Assembly (NCBI RefSeq): GCF_022662195.1
Contig: NZ_JAKMCS010000007.1
Location: 186,001-250,000, forward strand
Direction of reading: 5' to 3'
DNA length: 64,000 nt
DNA from: Aestuariivivens insulae
GTDB lineage: Bacteria; Bacteroidota; Bacteroidia; Flavobacteriales; Flavobacteriaceae
Shown: positions 10,270 through 18,251 of the stretch, piece after piece
Layout of the letters: each line of letters opens with the position of its first letter
Numbering within the stretch: the first letter of the stretch is position 1
Translations under genes and position numbers: made by a program
Notes under the pieces: model-generated
Databases searched by the model: none
The model's input: only the letters and a program-made list of their open reading frames with translations
What the model was told of the DNA's origin: nothing

Positions 10270-10842
10270 ATGAAACAAAAACCTTTAATACTTGTTCCTC
10301 TTGCGTTTAGCCTATTATTTTCTTCTTGCAATCAAGCAAAAAAAGAAAAAACAAACCAACCTAACACAGAAGAAATAACTTGGATAGAAGCAACGGATTC
10401 AATTTCTCACTTTGAATCATTAATATCTACTAACTATTTATATTATTTGAGGCATATGTCAATAGATTATGACAATTACGGAAGGGAAACTTGGAAATCT
10501 GTTGATACTCTAGAAAACAACAATTGGACAATGACCAGATACAGAAAAGGACAATGCAAGGAATCTACCGATTCATTGAAAACTGAATTTTGTATGGAAC
10601 ATCAAAAACATATAATTAATAAAAAAATAAATAAAGTCATAAAATTTATAGGTAATGGTTCTGGTTATTTTGCTAATATAGAATATGTATATGATGAGTT
10701 TGGAAAATTGATTGAATACAATGAGAATAATAACAAAATATATTATTTAAAATATGATGCCAAAAACCAATTAACTGAAATAGTAAAAACTGAAATTATG
10801 AACGGAATAAAAAGGAAAACAGGATTAATTAAATTCAAATAA
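10270..10842 (+). CDS. Hypothetical lipoprotein
   Basis: 190 residues beginning with a lipoprotein signal (LLFSSC, lipid Cys at residue 20). After a charged linker, the body has Tyr-rich segments (FANIEYVYDEFGKLIEYNEN, then YYLKYDAKNQLTEI) that resemble the YD-type short strands of sugar-binding or RHS-like beta repeats, but no family can be assigned with confidence. It is the first cargo gene after comM, lying between the parent comM tail and the first displaced fragment. It is very AT-rich compared with comM. Confidence 0.6.
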   Translation: MKQKPLILVPLAFSLLFSSCNQAKKEKTNQPNTEEITWIEATDSISHFESLISTNYLYYLRHMSIDYDNYGRETWKSVDTLENNNWTMTRYRKGQCKESTDSLKTEFCMEHQKHIINKKINKVIKFIGNGSGYFANIEYVYDEFGKLIEYNENNNKIYYLKYDAKNQLTEIVKTEIMNGIKRKTGLIKFK

Positions 10843-10849
10843 CTACCTA

Positions 10850-11035
10850 CAACACCGTGCCCTATAAAAAGCACTAGCCCAGTCCTTCAAAGTTAAAATT
10901 TATTCTTTTTAATGATCCGATATGCTTCGACTGGAAATCCTGTCGATTCCAAGCAACTCCTAAAAACCGTTATGGAACGCTTGAATTTATCGGCACGGGC
11001 CTACGATAGCATTTTAAAGGTGGCCCGTACCATTG
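10850..11035 (+). pseudogene. Trailer repeat plus displaced comM 3' fragment (copy A)
   Basis: Bases 10946-11035 match comM 9912-10001 over 90 bases with about five mismatches, and the encoded peptide [20 protein letters not shown] is recognisably ComM. The copy stops abruptly before IADLEG. Immediately upstream, 10850-10945 carries a trailer (CCTATAAAAAGCACTAGCCC, then TGCTTCGACTGGA) that also precedes comM copy C at 14572-14665. This is not a functional gene. Confidence 0.85.
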
Positions 11036-11209
11036 TATATTTTTCTATAAGTGGTGGGTATCTGTTTCAACATCTACTAAAATTTAATATATTATCTTTA
11101 GGATTAAAATATTGTTGAATAAAATAACTATTACTGTTATTATTGAATTATTGGAATAATGAAATATTTAACTAACTAATCACGATTTAAAACCAATATA
11201 AATCAAGTC

Positions 11210-12109
11210 ATGAAAATAAAAGTTATAATCTTACCTATGGCTTTCATTTTGATTTGGTCATGCAAGCCGTCAATTGAAAAAACTGTAGATTTAAACACAC
11301 AAGCATGGATTCACGGTTCAGAAAACTGTGAAGAAAATATTGACCCTCCAATTCAAATAGTTAAGTATAATAGTAATACATATATTTTACGCCAAAACAA
11401 GTGCATAAATTATGAAGCACCTTTTATGTTTCTGTTTTTTGGTGAAAACAAAGCTTTATTGATGGATACTGGTGCTACAGAAGATAGTGATATCTTCCCG
11501 CTTTATGATACGGTTAATGAAATTATTGATAATTGGTCTCAAAAGAATGGACATATTGAATTAGTTGTTGCGCATACCCATAAACATGGAGACCACTATG
11601 CTGGTGATGGACAATTCAAGGGAAAACCAAATACCACAGTAATTGGTCTTGAAGTAGCGGATGTAGAGAATTTTTTTAAAATTTCTAATTGGCCAGACCA
11701 AATTGTAGATTATAATTTAGGAAATCGAATAATAAAAATAATACCGATACCTGGACATCAAGCTTCTTCAATTGCGTTGTATGACACAACAACAAAAATT
11801 CTGTTGACTGGAGATACATTTTATCCTGGTAGATTGTATGTAAAGGATTGGAATGCTTTTAAACGGAGTATTGAACGGCTTGTAAAATTTACTAATGATA
11901 ATGAAATTTCAACGATTCTTGGGAATCATATTGAGATGACTCAAACTCCTGGAATTGATTACCCGGTTAAAACTATTTATCAACCAAAAGAACATCAGCT
12001 TCCATTAAATGTAATTCAATTGAATGAACTTTCAAATGCCCTTAAAAAATTGGGAGACAATCCCACAAGAGAAGTACATGATAGCTTTATAATATATCCT
12101 GTTGATTAA
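11210..12109 (+). CDS. Metallo-beta-lactamase-fold lipoprotein hydrolase
   Basis: 299 residues with a lipoprotein signal (LIWSC, Cys18). The zinc motif is HxHxDH at His124-Lys-His126-Gly-Asp128-His129 (in AHTHKHGDHYAGDG). Further metal ligands are likely in IPIPGHQASSIALYD (His), LLTGDTFYPG (Asp) and ILGNHIEMT (His). The family includes lactonases, thioesterases and phosphodiesterases, so the reaction is not fixed. It is anchored to a membrane, probably periplasmic. It sits between comM fragments A and B, and 90 bases separate fragment A's surroundings from its start. Confidence 0.82.
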   Translation: MKIKVIILPMAFILIWSCKPSIEKTVDLNTQAWIHGSENCEENIDPPIQIVKYNSNTYILRQNKCINYEAPFMFLFFGENKALLMDTGATEDSDIFPLYDTVNEIIDNWSQKNGHIELVVAHTHKHGDHYAGDGQFKGKPNTTVIGLEVADVENFFKISNWPDQIVDYNLGNRIIKIIPIPGHQASSIALYDTTTKILLTGDTFYPGRLYVKDWNAFKRSIERLVKFTNDNEISTILGNHIEMTQTPGIDYPVKTIYQPKEHQLPLNVIQLNELSNALKKLGDNPTREVHDSFIIYPVD

Positions 12110-12175
12110 AAAAGCTGATTTTAACAATGCCCAAAATCCATTGCCCATAAAATACGCGATACCCCCCACATTAAA

Positions 12176-12400
12176 TACTATTACAGATGTTGCATTAGTT
12201 GGTGGTGGCGCTTTTCCACAACCGGGAGAGATTTCATTATCGCATAACGCACATATTAGTAAGGCCATACAATACCGTAGCCTGGATAGGGACGGTTGGT
12301 TGGGGTGATGTACTATCCTTTGTTTGAATTTAGTATGGAGATACAGGATATTTATTATAAATTTAGGGAATAAACGCAATTACGTTTATTTATTAGTTAG
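12176..12400 (+). pseudogene. Displaced comM fragment with internal deletion (copy B)
   Basis: Bases 12176-12248 match comM near 9382-9452 (encoding [20 protein letters not shown]), then jump directly to the comM 3' end from 10034 ([17 protein letters not shown]), omitting about 580 bases. It continues through a shortened form of the comM downstream segment to the AATAAAC hairpin and TTAGTT near 12400. Divergence from the parent is moderate, with many changes in the first block. It is not translated as a useful protein. Confidence 0.85.
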
Positions 12401-12423
12401 GCATTATTAAAAAATACTGCGAT

Positions 12424-13440
12424 ATGAAGAAATTTATTGTTACTACACTTTTGGTTGTTGCATCGATTGTTATGGCATTCGGCCAGTTAACTAATAAACC
12501 TGCAGTTGATTTTTTGAAATCTCTAACGCAGGCCCAAAGGAACAAAACGCAAATGCCCTTCAATGACGGGTCTAGAATGCTCTGGCATTATTTTCCTAGT
12601 TCAATGTTTCAAAGAGCAGGAATTCAACTGAATGCACTGGATTCAAATCAGAAATCCAAATTAGAAGAACTTCTCAAGACTTTTCTATCAGAAACTGGAT
12701 ATATTAAAACGATGAAAATTATCGATTTAGAAAATGTCCTTTTGGAAATAAGTGGGGATTCAGTCATGAGGAATCCTGAAAATTATTTGGTAGCATTTTA
12801 TGGAAATCCTGAAAAGGACAGTTTATGGGCTTTCTCTTTTGAAGGACATCATATTTCCCTGAATTTTACAACCCATAAAGGAAAAGTTGAAATTGCTCCT
12901 CGATTTTTTGGAGCGAATCCAGCAAGAATTCTTTCTGGCCCAAGAGAAGGTGAGCGCACGCTTCAAAAGGAAGAAGATCTGGGTTTTGAATTGCTAAACT
13001 CATTATCTAAAGAACAAAGGGAACTGGCAATATTTCAGAAGAAACCATTTTCTGAAATTGTTACAGGGAATTCCACAAAAGTTGAACCTTTAAGCCCTGT
13101 AGGCATTATGTATGGCCAGTTAACAAAGAATCAACAGTTTATTTTTTTAAAACTTCTTGATGAATATCTATCAACCATACCCCCTAAACTGGCCGAAAAG
13201 CGAATGAATAGCATTAAGGATGAAGAAATAAATGAGGTAAGATTTGGATGGGCCGGAGCCACTGTCCTAGGGCAAGGTCACTATTACAGGATGCAAGGGA
13301 AATCTTTTTTGATTGAGTTTGATAATGTCCAGAACGAAGCCAATCACATCCATACCGTGTGGAGAGATTTTAATGGAGATTTTGGTAGGGATTTAATTAA
13401 AGAACATTATAAGAATTCTAATCATCACAAACATGAATGA
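12424..13440 (+). CDS. Secreted DUF3500 protein
   Basis: 338 residues with a signal peptide (MKKFIVTTLLVVASIVMAFG). The body matches what I know of the DUF3500 family: two related halves, SFEGHHISLNFT, a P-R-F-F-G-A-N-P segment, and near the C-terminus NEANHIHTVWRDFNGDFG. Conserved His, Asp and Arg residues in these motifs suggest a metal or ligand site, but no reaction is known. It lies directly after comM copy B and is followed by a spacer (13441-13562) carrying GTGCTAGCCCAG, related to the other trailers of this array. Confidence 0.8.
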   Translation: MKKFIVTTLLVVASIVMAFGQLTNKPAVDFLKSLTQAQRNKTQMPFNDGSRMLWHYFPSSMFQRAGIQLNALDSNQKSKLEELLKTFLSETGYIKTMKIIDLENVLLEISGDSVMRNPENYLVAFYGNPEKDSLWAFSFEGHHISLNFTTHKGKVEIAPRFFGANPARILSGPREGERTLQKEEDLGFELLNSLSKEQRELAIFQKKPFSEIVTGNSTKVEPLSPVGIMYGQLTKNQQFIFLKLLDEYLSTIPPKLAEKRMNSIKDEEINEVRFGWAGATVLGQGHYYRMQGKSFLIEFDNVQNEANHIHTVWRDFNGDFGRDLIKEHYKNSNHHKHE

Positions 13441-13562
13441 TAACAATGCGTAATAAAGTGTACTATGAAGGGTGCTAGCCCAGTTTTTATAAGGAAGGCT
13501 ACAAAATGGGATAGGCTACAACTTGTGTAAACTATGTCCCTTAACGAACATAAAAAAACAAT

Positions 13563-14588
13563 ATGAACAAGGCAATAAACATTCAGAAAAGTATAATAAT
13601 ATTTGGGATACCAATGTTAATTATCGGACTAATGGTATTAATCGCTAAATCATCAATGTTTATAAAAAATCCGAATGAATTATCAACAGGAATAACGTTT
13701 GACTTACTATTAACAGTTCCTTTTGTTTACTTCTTATTAATCAGGAAAACTAAAATTCCAAAAACAACTGTTGTTCCTTTTTTTATTTTAGGTTTAATCA
13801 TTTGCTCACTTATACTTCCTACAGAAAATCAATATTATCTAAACCTTTTTAAAACTTGGGTTTTTCCAATCGTGGAATTATCTATTCTCTCATTTGTAAT
13901 CTACAATGTTAGAAAAGGAATGAAATGTTACAAGTTAAACAAAACGGAATCGTTTGATTTTTTCACGACTTTAAAGAATACTTGCTACGAAATCCTTCCT
14001 AAAAGTTTTGTAATCCCTGTTGTTACAGAAATTGCAGTTTTTTATTATGGTTTCCTATTTTGGAGGAAAAGAAAATTAAAAGAAAATGAATTTTCCTATC
14101 ACAAAGACAGCGGAACAATATCTTTACTAATTGCAATCATATTCATAATAGCAATTGAGACATTAGTATTTCATGTGTTACTTACAAAATGGAGCAGTAT
14201 TGCTGCTTGGATTTTGACATTTTTAAGCATTTATTCTGGAATTCAAATTTTAGGTTTTTTAAAATCAATTTTAAAAAGACCAATATCAATAGAGAACGAC
14301 CGACTTTATCTACGATATGGAATTATGACGGAAACAACTATTGAATTAGAAGATATTGACACAATAGAAATTTCATCGAAAGATATAGACCTAAATAAAG
14401 AGACTCGAAAATTATCATTTTTGGGCGAATTGGAAGGGCATAATATTATAATCCACTTGAAAAAAGAAAACGAATTGATTGGACTTTATGGAATAAAAAG
14501 AAAATACAGGAATTTAGCATTATACATTGACGACAAAACCGAATTTAAAAATCGAATTAATAACGCCTTACAACAACGTGTCCTATAA
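13563..14588 (+). CDS. Multi-pass membrane protein of unknown function
   Basis: 341 residues. Hydrophobic helices are visible near residues 9-28, 38-58, 66-82, 94-113, 145-170, 184-205 and 211-232, followed by a C-terminal soluble domain of about 100 residues (from about 237) with alternating strands, PH-like in character (RPISIENDRLYLRYG, then LEDIDTIEIS). I do not recognise the family. The last codons, QQRVL and the stop, lie inside the trailer repeat shared with 10850-10945, so the original C-terminus may have been replaced by repeat sequence. Confidence 0.6.
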   Translation: MNKAINIQKSIIIFGIPMLIIGLMVLIAKSSMFIKNPNELSTGITFDLLLTVPFVYFLLIRKTKIPKTTVVPFFILGLIICSLILPTENQYYLNLFKTWVFPIVELSILSFVIYNVRKGMKCYKLNKTESFDFFTTLKNTCYEILPKSFVIPVVTEIAVFYYGFLFWRKRKLKENEFSYHKDSGTISLLIAIIFIIAIETLVFHVLLTKWSSIAAWILTFLSIYSGIQILGFLKSILKRPISIENDRLYLRYGIMTETTIELEDIDTIEISSKDIDLNKETRKLSFLGELEGHNIIIHLKKENELIGLYGIKRKYRNLALYIDDKTEFKNRINNALQQRVL

Positions 14589-14974
14589 AAAGCACTAGCC
14601 CAGTTCTTAAAAGTTAGTGCTTATCCTTTAATCATCCTAATTTGCTTCGACTGGATACCCTGTGGATTCCATGCAACTGTTAAAAACCGCTATGGAACGG
14701 TTGAATTTATCGGCCAGGGCCTACGAAAGCATTTTAAAGGAGGCCCATACCATTGCCGATTTAGAAGGCACTGCAACCGTATATGGAACCCATATTAGCG
14801 AAGCCATCCAATACCGTAACCTGGATAGGGAAGGCTGGTTGGGGTGATGTACTATCTTTTGTTAAGAAGTTTGATATACTTTGTTTAAATTCAGTATTGG
14901 ATGCAGGATATTTATTATAAATTTAAGAAATGAATATAATGCAAATAAACGCAATTGGGTTTATTTTTTAGTTG
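14572..14974 (+). pseudogene. Trailer repeat plus displaced comM 3' fragment with downstream segment (copy C)
   Basis: This is the longest copy. The trailer (14572-14665) shares CCTATAAAAAGCACTAGCCC and TGCTTCGACTGGA with copy A. Then 14666-14847 matches the last 182 bases of comM, encoding [20 protein letters not shown] and ending NLDREGWLG with the stop in register. The comM downstream segment follows, through the hairpin AATAAAC-GCAATTG-GGTTTATT to TTAGTT near 14974. Amino-acid changes relative to comM show it is not under the same constraint. Confidence 0.87.
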
Positions 14975-15029
14975 TGTTTAATGTGGACAAATAACATAAT
15001 TTGAATTATTAATTAACCAAGCTGAAAAT

Positions 15030-15605
15030 ATGAATAGTAAAACACGTTTAATAAAACACTTGATTTTGCTTTTAATCTTAATAAGTATTGGCGGATGTTC
15101 GAACAAGAAAACTGAATTCCAAGATTCTATTACGAATACAGCAGATGCTATGGGCTACCTTAGAGAATTAGAAGGAGAATGGATAGCTACACTTGAAGAC
15201 AACAATGACCTCTATGGCTTTGAATACATTCTAAGTGCAAGAGATAATGTAATTATTGAAAGGTTAAGAACTGATATACCAACAGAAATGTTAACGGTTT
15301 ATAACGTTGAACATAAAACATTAAAAGCTAGTCATTTCTGTCAATTACAAAATCAACCTAAGCTTATAGCTGTTAATTCTGGAGAAGGAGATATAAATCT
15401 ATTATGTACAGGAGAAGTAGGTAATACATTTAACCATGATGAATTTCATATGCACGGTTATCATATACTTAAAACTGATACAGGTTATAAAGTATGGATG
15501 GATATGTATGAAAATGGTAAAATAGTGATGAACAACAGATATGAATTATTTAGAGTTGATTCAGAACGAGGTCGAGAATTGACTAATTTGAAAGAAAAAC
15601 ACTAA
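15030..15605 (+). CDS. Hypothetical lipoprotein
   Basis: 191 residues with a lipoprotein signal (SIGGC, Cys23). The N-terminal half contains GYLRELEGEWIATLEDNNDL and YGFEYILSARDNVIIERLRT, like the small lipocalin-type or DUF1579-like beta barrels that start with an LxGxW motif, followed by strands holding His and Met (NHDEFHMHGYHI). This fits a small secreted barrel, but the assignment is tentative. It follows comM copy C by 55 bases and is another single cargo gene. Confidence 0.6.
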   Translation: MNSKTRLIKHLILLLILISIGGCSNKKTEFQDSITNTADAMGYLRELEGEWIATLEDNNDLYGFEYILSARDNVIIERLRTDIPTEMLTVYNVEHKTLKASHFCQLQNQPKLIAVNSGEGDINLLCTGEVGNTFNHDEFHMHGYHILKTDTGYKVWMDMYENGKIVMNNRYELFRVDSERGRELTNLKEKH

Positions 15606-15650
15606 ACACAACAATGCTATAAGTAATTGCTTGTTCTCCCCATGCCAACG

Positions 15651-15675
15651 CTCGTCTGTGACGAGTGCTTAACCA
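15651..15675. repeat. CGTCTGTGACG hairpin repeat, copy 1
   Basis: CTCGTCTGTGACGAG forms a short hairpin and is followed by TGCTTAACCA. The same core with changes recurs at 16621-16651 and 20790-20815, each time just after a cargo gene. The flanking 15606-15867 carries no other recognisable gene; it also contains AAAAAAGATTGCC, similar to the stem of the terminator at 16694. Confidence 0.6.
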
Positions 15676-15867
15676 GGAAATTAAAAAAGATTGCCAAAAA
15701 ATGAATTGACAATAGCATTTAAGATGGATTCGACTAGCCCTCGACAATGCTGTGGTAAATGTTAGAACCCACCCACAATTGCTATCGCCAGTTTTAAACC
15801 TAAAAAGCTATCTTTAATCTGTAACTAACAGTTATAAAGAAACACTAACCAATATTAAAAAGAATAT

Positions 15868-16557
15868 TTGAGACAATTCATAAACATAGTAGGAGGAATT
15901 GCATATGGGATCACACCAATTTTAGGAGCTTCCCTTTTTGGGCTTTTCATTTATGACGTGTTACCAAATTCAATTGGTATAGGAATAATTGGATTTTTAG
16001 GCATTCTATCCCTGTACTTAGGTTATTCCATTTTCAAAAAAATTCAAATTATTGGGCCATTTGAATTTATGGCAGCAAAGCATGCTACACCAGATCTAGA
16101 TAACTTAAAATTGAGCACAGATAGTTCAACTAAAGTAAGAATGCCAGAAGAATTTGTTGAACTAATCTCTGAAAAGCGCAATTTGTTTAAGGGTGGGGCA
16201 TTAAGACTTTATAATGATTGGTTCGGAAAACCTTACGACAATGTGCATTTAATTGAAAAAGGATTTTATGATAGTGAGACTAAAATTCTAACCCTCGAAT
16301 TAGACCAAGGAGAAAGGCTTGAAATTTATAATCCAATTCACATTAGAGAATCTTCTGCCTTTCTAAAAATTAAAAATGCAGATAGAATTAAATTAATTTG
16401 GTTCTATTATGGTAAACCACAAACAGAAGAAAACCAGTACTTTATCGACTATCATAAAACAAACAACAAGATAGAGACCAATACAAATGTAGATTGGTAC
16501 AAACCGGTGTTTGATGTCTCTTTGGGTAGTCCTGCACTAATGATTTATGGTAAATAA
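15868..16557 (+). CDS. Hypothetical protein with two N-terminal membrane helices
   Basis: 229 residues if the TTG at 15868 is the start; the frame has no earlier ATG that fits and the next ATG would remove the membrane helices. Residues 5-28 and 33-52 are hydrophobic and separated by a short turn. The remainder is soluble and mixed alpha/beta (ALRLYNDWFGKPYDNVH; LIWFYYGKPQTEENQYF). I do not recognise the family. It lies between two copies of the CGTCTGT hairpin. Confidence 0.55.
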   Translation: MRQFINIVGGIAYGITPILGASLFGLFIYDVLPNSIGIGIIGFLGILSLYLGYSIFKKIQIIGPFEFMAAKHATPDLDNLKLSTDSSTKVRMPEEFVELISEKRNLFKGGALRLYNDWFGKPYDNVHLIEKGFYDSETKILTLELDQGERLEIYNPIHIRESSAFLKIKNADRIKLIWFYYGKPQTEENQYFIDYHKTNNKIETNTNVDWYKPVFDVSLGSPALMIYGK

Positions 16558-16620
16558 AACGTTTAGCAACAGTGACTGTTATTTATTGCGCAATTTGTTG
16601 CTAAATTAATTTTTCCTTAG

Positions 16621-16730
16621 CTAGCACACGTCTGTAACGAGTGCTTAACCATATAGTAGTTTTGAAACCCCTTCGGTATAATCAAGAAAAAATAAAAAAG
16701 ATTGTCAAAAAAACAATGGACAATCTTTTT
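16621..16730. terminator. Hairpin repeat copy 2 and downstream terminator
   Basis: 16621-16651 holds the second CGTCTGT hairpin (AGCAC-ACGTCTGTAACGA-GTGCT). Downstream, AAAAAGATTGTC (about 16695-16706) pairs with GACAATCTTTTT (16719-16730), a good T-rich terminator usable in both directions. Just before this block, 16563-16606 has TTTAGCAACA facing TGTTGCTAAA. The rest up to 16890 shows no gene. Confidence 0.65.
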
Positions 16731-16890
16731 CTAGAAATCTAGTTGATTTTGGCTATACCATCCAACTTCTTTAACGAATTTCCTACACGTTGATCTTTTT
16801 TTGTTAACTTTAGTCAAATACTATGAAACCGTACACGAGACCACTGTGCTTCATTATGCCAAACACTAACCTATGATAAAATTTTAAGAC

Positions 16891-17586
16891 ATGTTGCTAA
16901 AAATGAATCAAATTATCACGGCATTTGTTTTTACAGGAATCTTGATTTCTTGTAATACATCCAACAAGACCAAAAAAACAACAGAGGAGTCCTCTGCTAA
17001 AGAGATTGTAACCGATAGTACATCAAATAAGCCCGCAAAGGAATTAGTGGCTATTGATACCGACGAAGCTTCAATAGCAACAGCTTTAATGGCTGCTCCC
17101 GAAGAAAGCAGGGCAGGATGTAAAGTTATAGGCTATAATATGGCAGGTGAATTTGTGACACTCAAAGAAGGAGATAACGAATTTATTGTTCTGGCAGATG
17201 ATCCAAACAGACCTGGATTTCATGCCGCATGTTACCACAAGGATATGGAACCTTTTATGGCTAGAGGACGGGAACTTAGGGCCATGGGAAAGAACGCGGT
17301 TGAAATCTTCGATATAAGAGAAGCAGAAGTAAAATCGGGCAAGTTGGCTATGGGAAAACCAGGATCAACACTACATATTTACTATGGGCCAGATGCATTG
17401 TATGACCCCCAAACGTCTAAAGTGAAAGGCGCCCAATACCGCTATGTCGTCTATTTACCATTCGCCACTTCTGAATCTACAGGGCTTCCGGAAAAACCAA
17501 TAAGTGCTAACCATCCTTGGATTATGAATCCTGGAACACATAGAGCACACATCATGATTTCACCTTTACCCGAAGAAAGCGAATAA
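16891..17586 (+). CDS. Hypothetical lipoprotein
   Basis: 231 residues from the ATG at 16891, or 227 from the ATG at 16903, which gives a more typical signal (MNQIITAFVFTGILISC). After a Ser/Thr/Lys-rich linker, a globular domain of about 160 residues begins near AAPEESRAGCKVIGYN. It holds conserved-looking motifs such as HAACYHKDMEPFMARGREL and MNPGTHRAHIMISP, with several His, Cys and Asp residues. I cannot name a family. It is the last intact cargo gene before the broken gene at 17651. Confidence 0.6.
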   Translation: MLLKMNQIITAFVFTGILISCNTSNKTKKTTEESSAKEIVTDSTSNKPAKELVAIDTDEASIATALMAAPEESRAGCKVIGYNMAGEFVTLKEGDNEFIVLADDPNRPGFHAACYHKDMEPFMARGRELRAMGKNAVEIFDIREAEVKSGKLAMGKPGSTLHIYYGPDALYDPQTSKVKGAQYRYVVYLPFATSESTGLPEKPISANHPWIMNPGTHRAHIMISPLPEESE

Positions 17587-17650
17587 ATTAAAATAGAAAC
17601 AAACACAACAACCCTTAGCCAAATGGTTAATAAACATTGAAAATAATATT

Positions 17651-18121
17651 ATGAATAAATGGAGTTTTAAATTAAATAGTGATCTTAAAGAGGTTAGTAA
17701 GACCATGAAGACAGCCCTTGGATCTGTTAATGGATTTGTGTTTAACATGAACTAGGATAAAAATAACTCAATAACATTTAAAATGCGTAAGCGAATTACC
17801 TACCCATTTTATTTGTTCTTTCATAACAGCATTGTGGTAAATGGAACATTATCCAAAACAGATATTGAAAATGAGACCAATATAGAAATTTATTTTAGGC
17901 AACACTTGTTGTGGAAATCAGTAATATTTTCATCAATGATTTCGGGATTGAGCATTCTAATTGCTGTAATTTCTGGAGTAGACTATAGTGGCCCTTTCAT
18001 GTTTTTAACTGGAACAACAATTTTAGCGATTGGAATTATATTATGGCTAACTATTTATCAAAAATATGAAAGAAACATTCAAGAATATAAAGCAATGTTT
18101 TCTAAAATATTAGAGATTTAA
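17651..18121 (+). pseudogene. Small membrane protein interrupted by an in-frame TAG
   Basis: An ATG at 17651 opens a frame encoding MNKWSFKLNSDLKEVSKTMK and ALGSVNGFVFNMN, which ends at a TAG at 17753-17755. The same frame continues without any shift as DKNNSITFKMRKRITYPFYL and runs to the stop at 18121, with two hydrophobic helices near the end. Together they would make one protein of about 156 residues. A single change in the TAG codon would restore it, so I treat it as a recently broken gene; an ATG at 17783 could still express the C-terminal 112 residues. Confidence 0.7.
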
Positions 18122-18143
18122 AAGGAAATACGTTTGCTAAAAT

Positions 18144-18176
18144 GGAAATAAACGCAATTTTGTTTATTTGTTAGTT
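18144..18176 (+). repeat. Orphan copy of the comM downstream hairpin (copy D)
   Basis: GGAAATAAACGCAATTTTGT followed by TTATTTGTTAGTT repeats the end of the comM downstream segment (AATAAAC hairpin then TTAGTT) without any comM coding sequence before it. It lies about 8 kb from the parent copy and marks the apparent right end of the comM-derived array. Confidence 0.7.
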
Positions 18177-18251
18177 ATAGGCAAGTTTCCCTTTAGCACT
18201 GCATCAGACAATTGACAATTTTAGTATCAAAATGGCTCAAATTAATAAGTT

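Noticed and set aside
12032-12379. 115-codon minus-strand open frame over comM copy B
   Set aside because: It is the antisense of repeat DNA, and comM itself shows a similar antisense frame.
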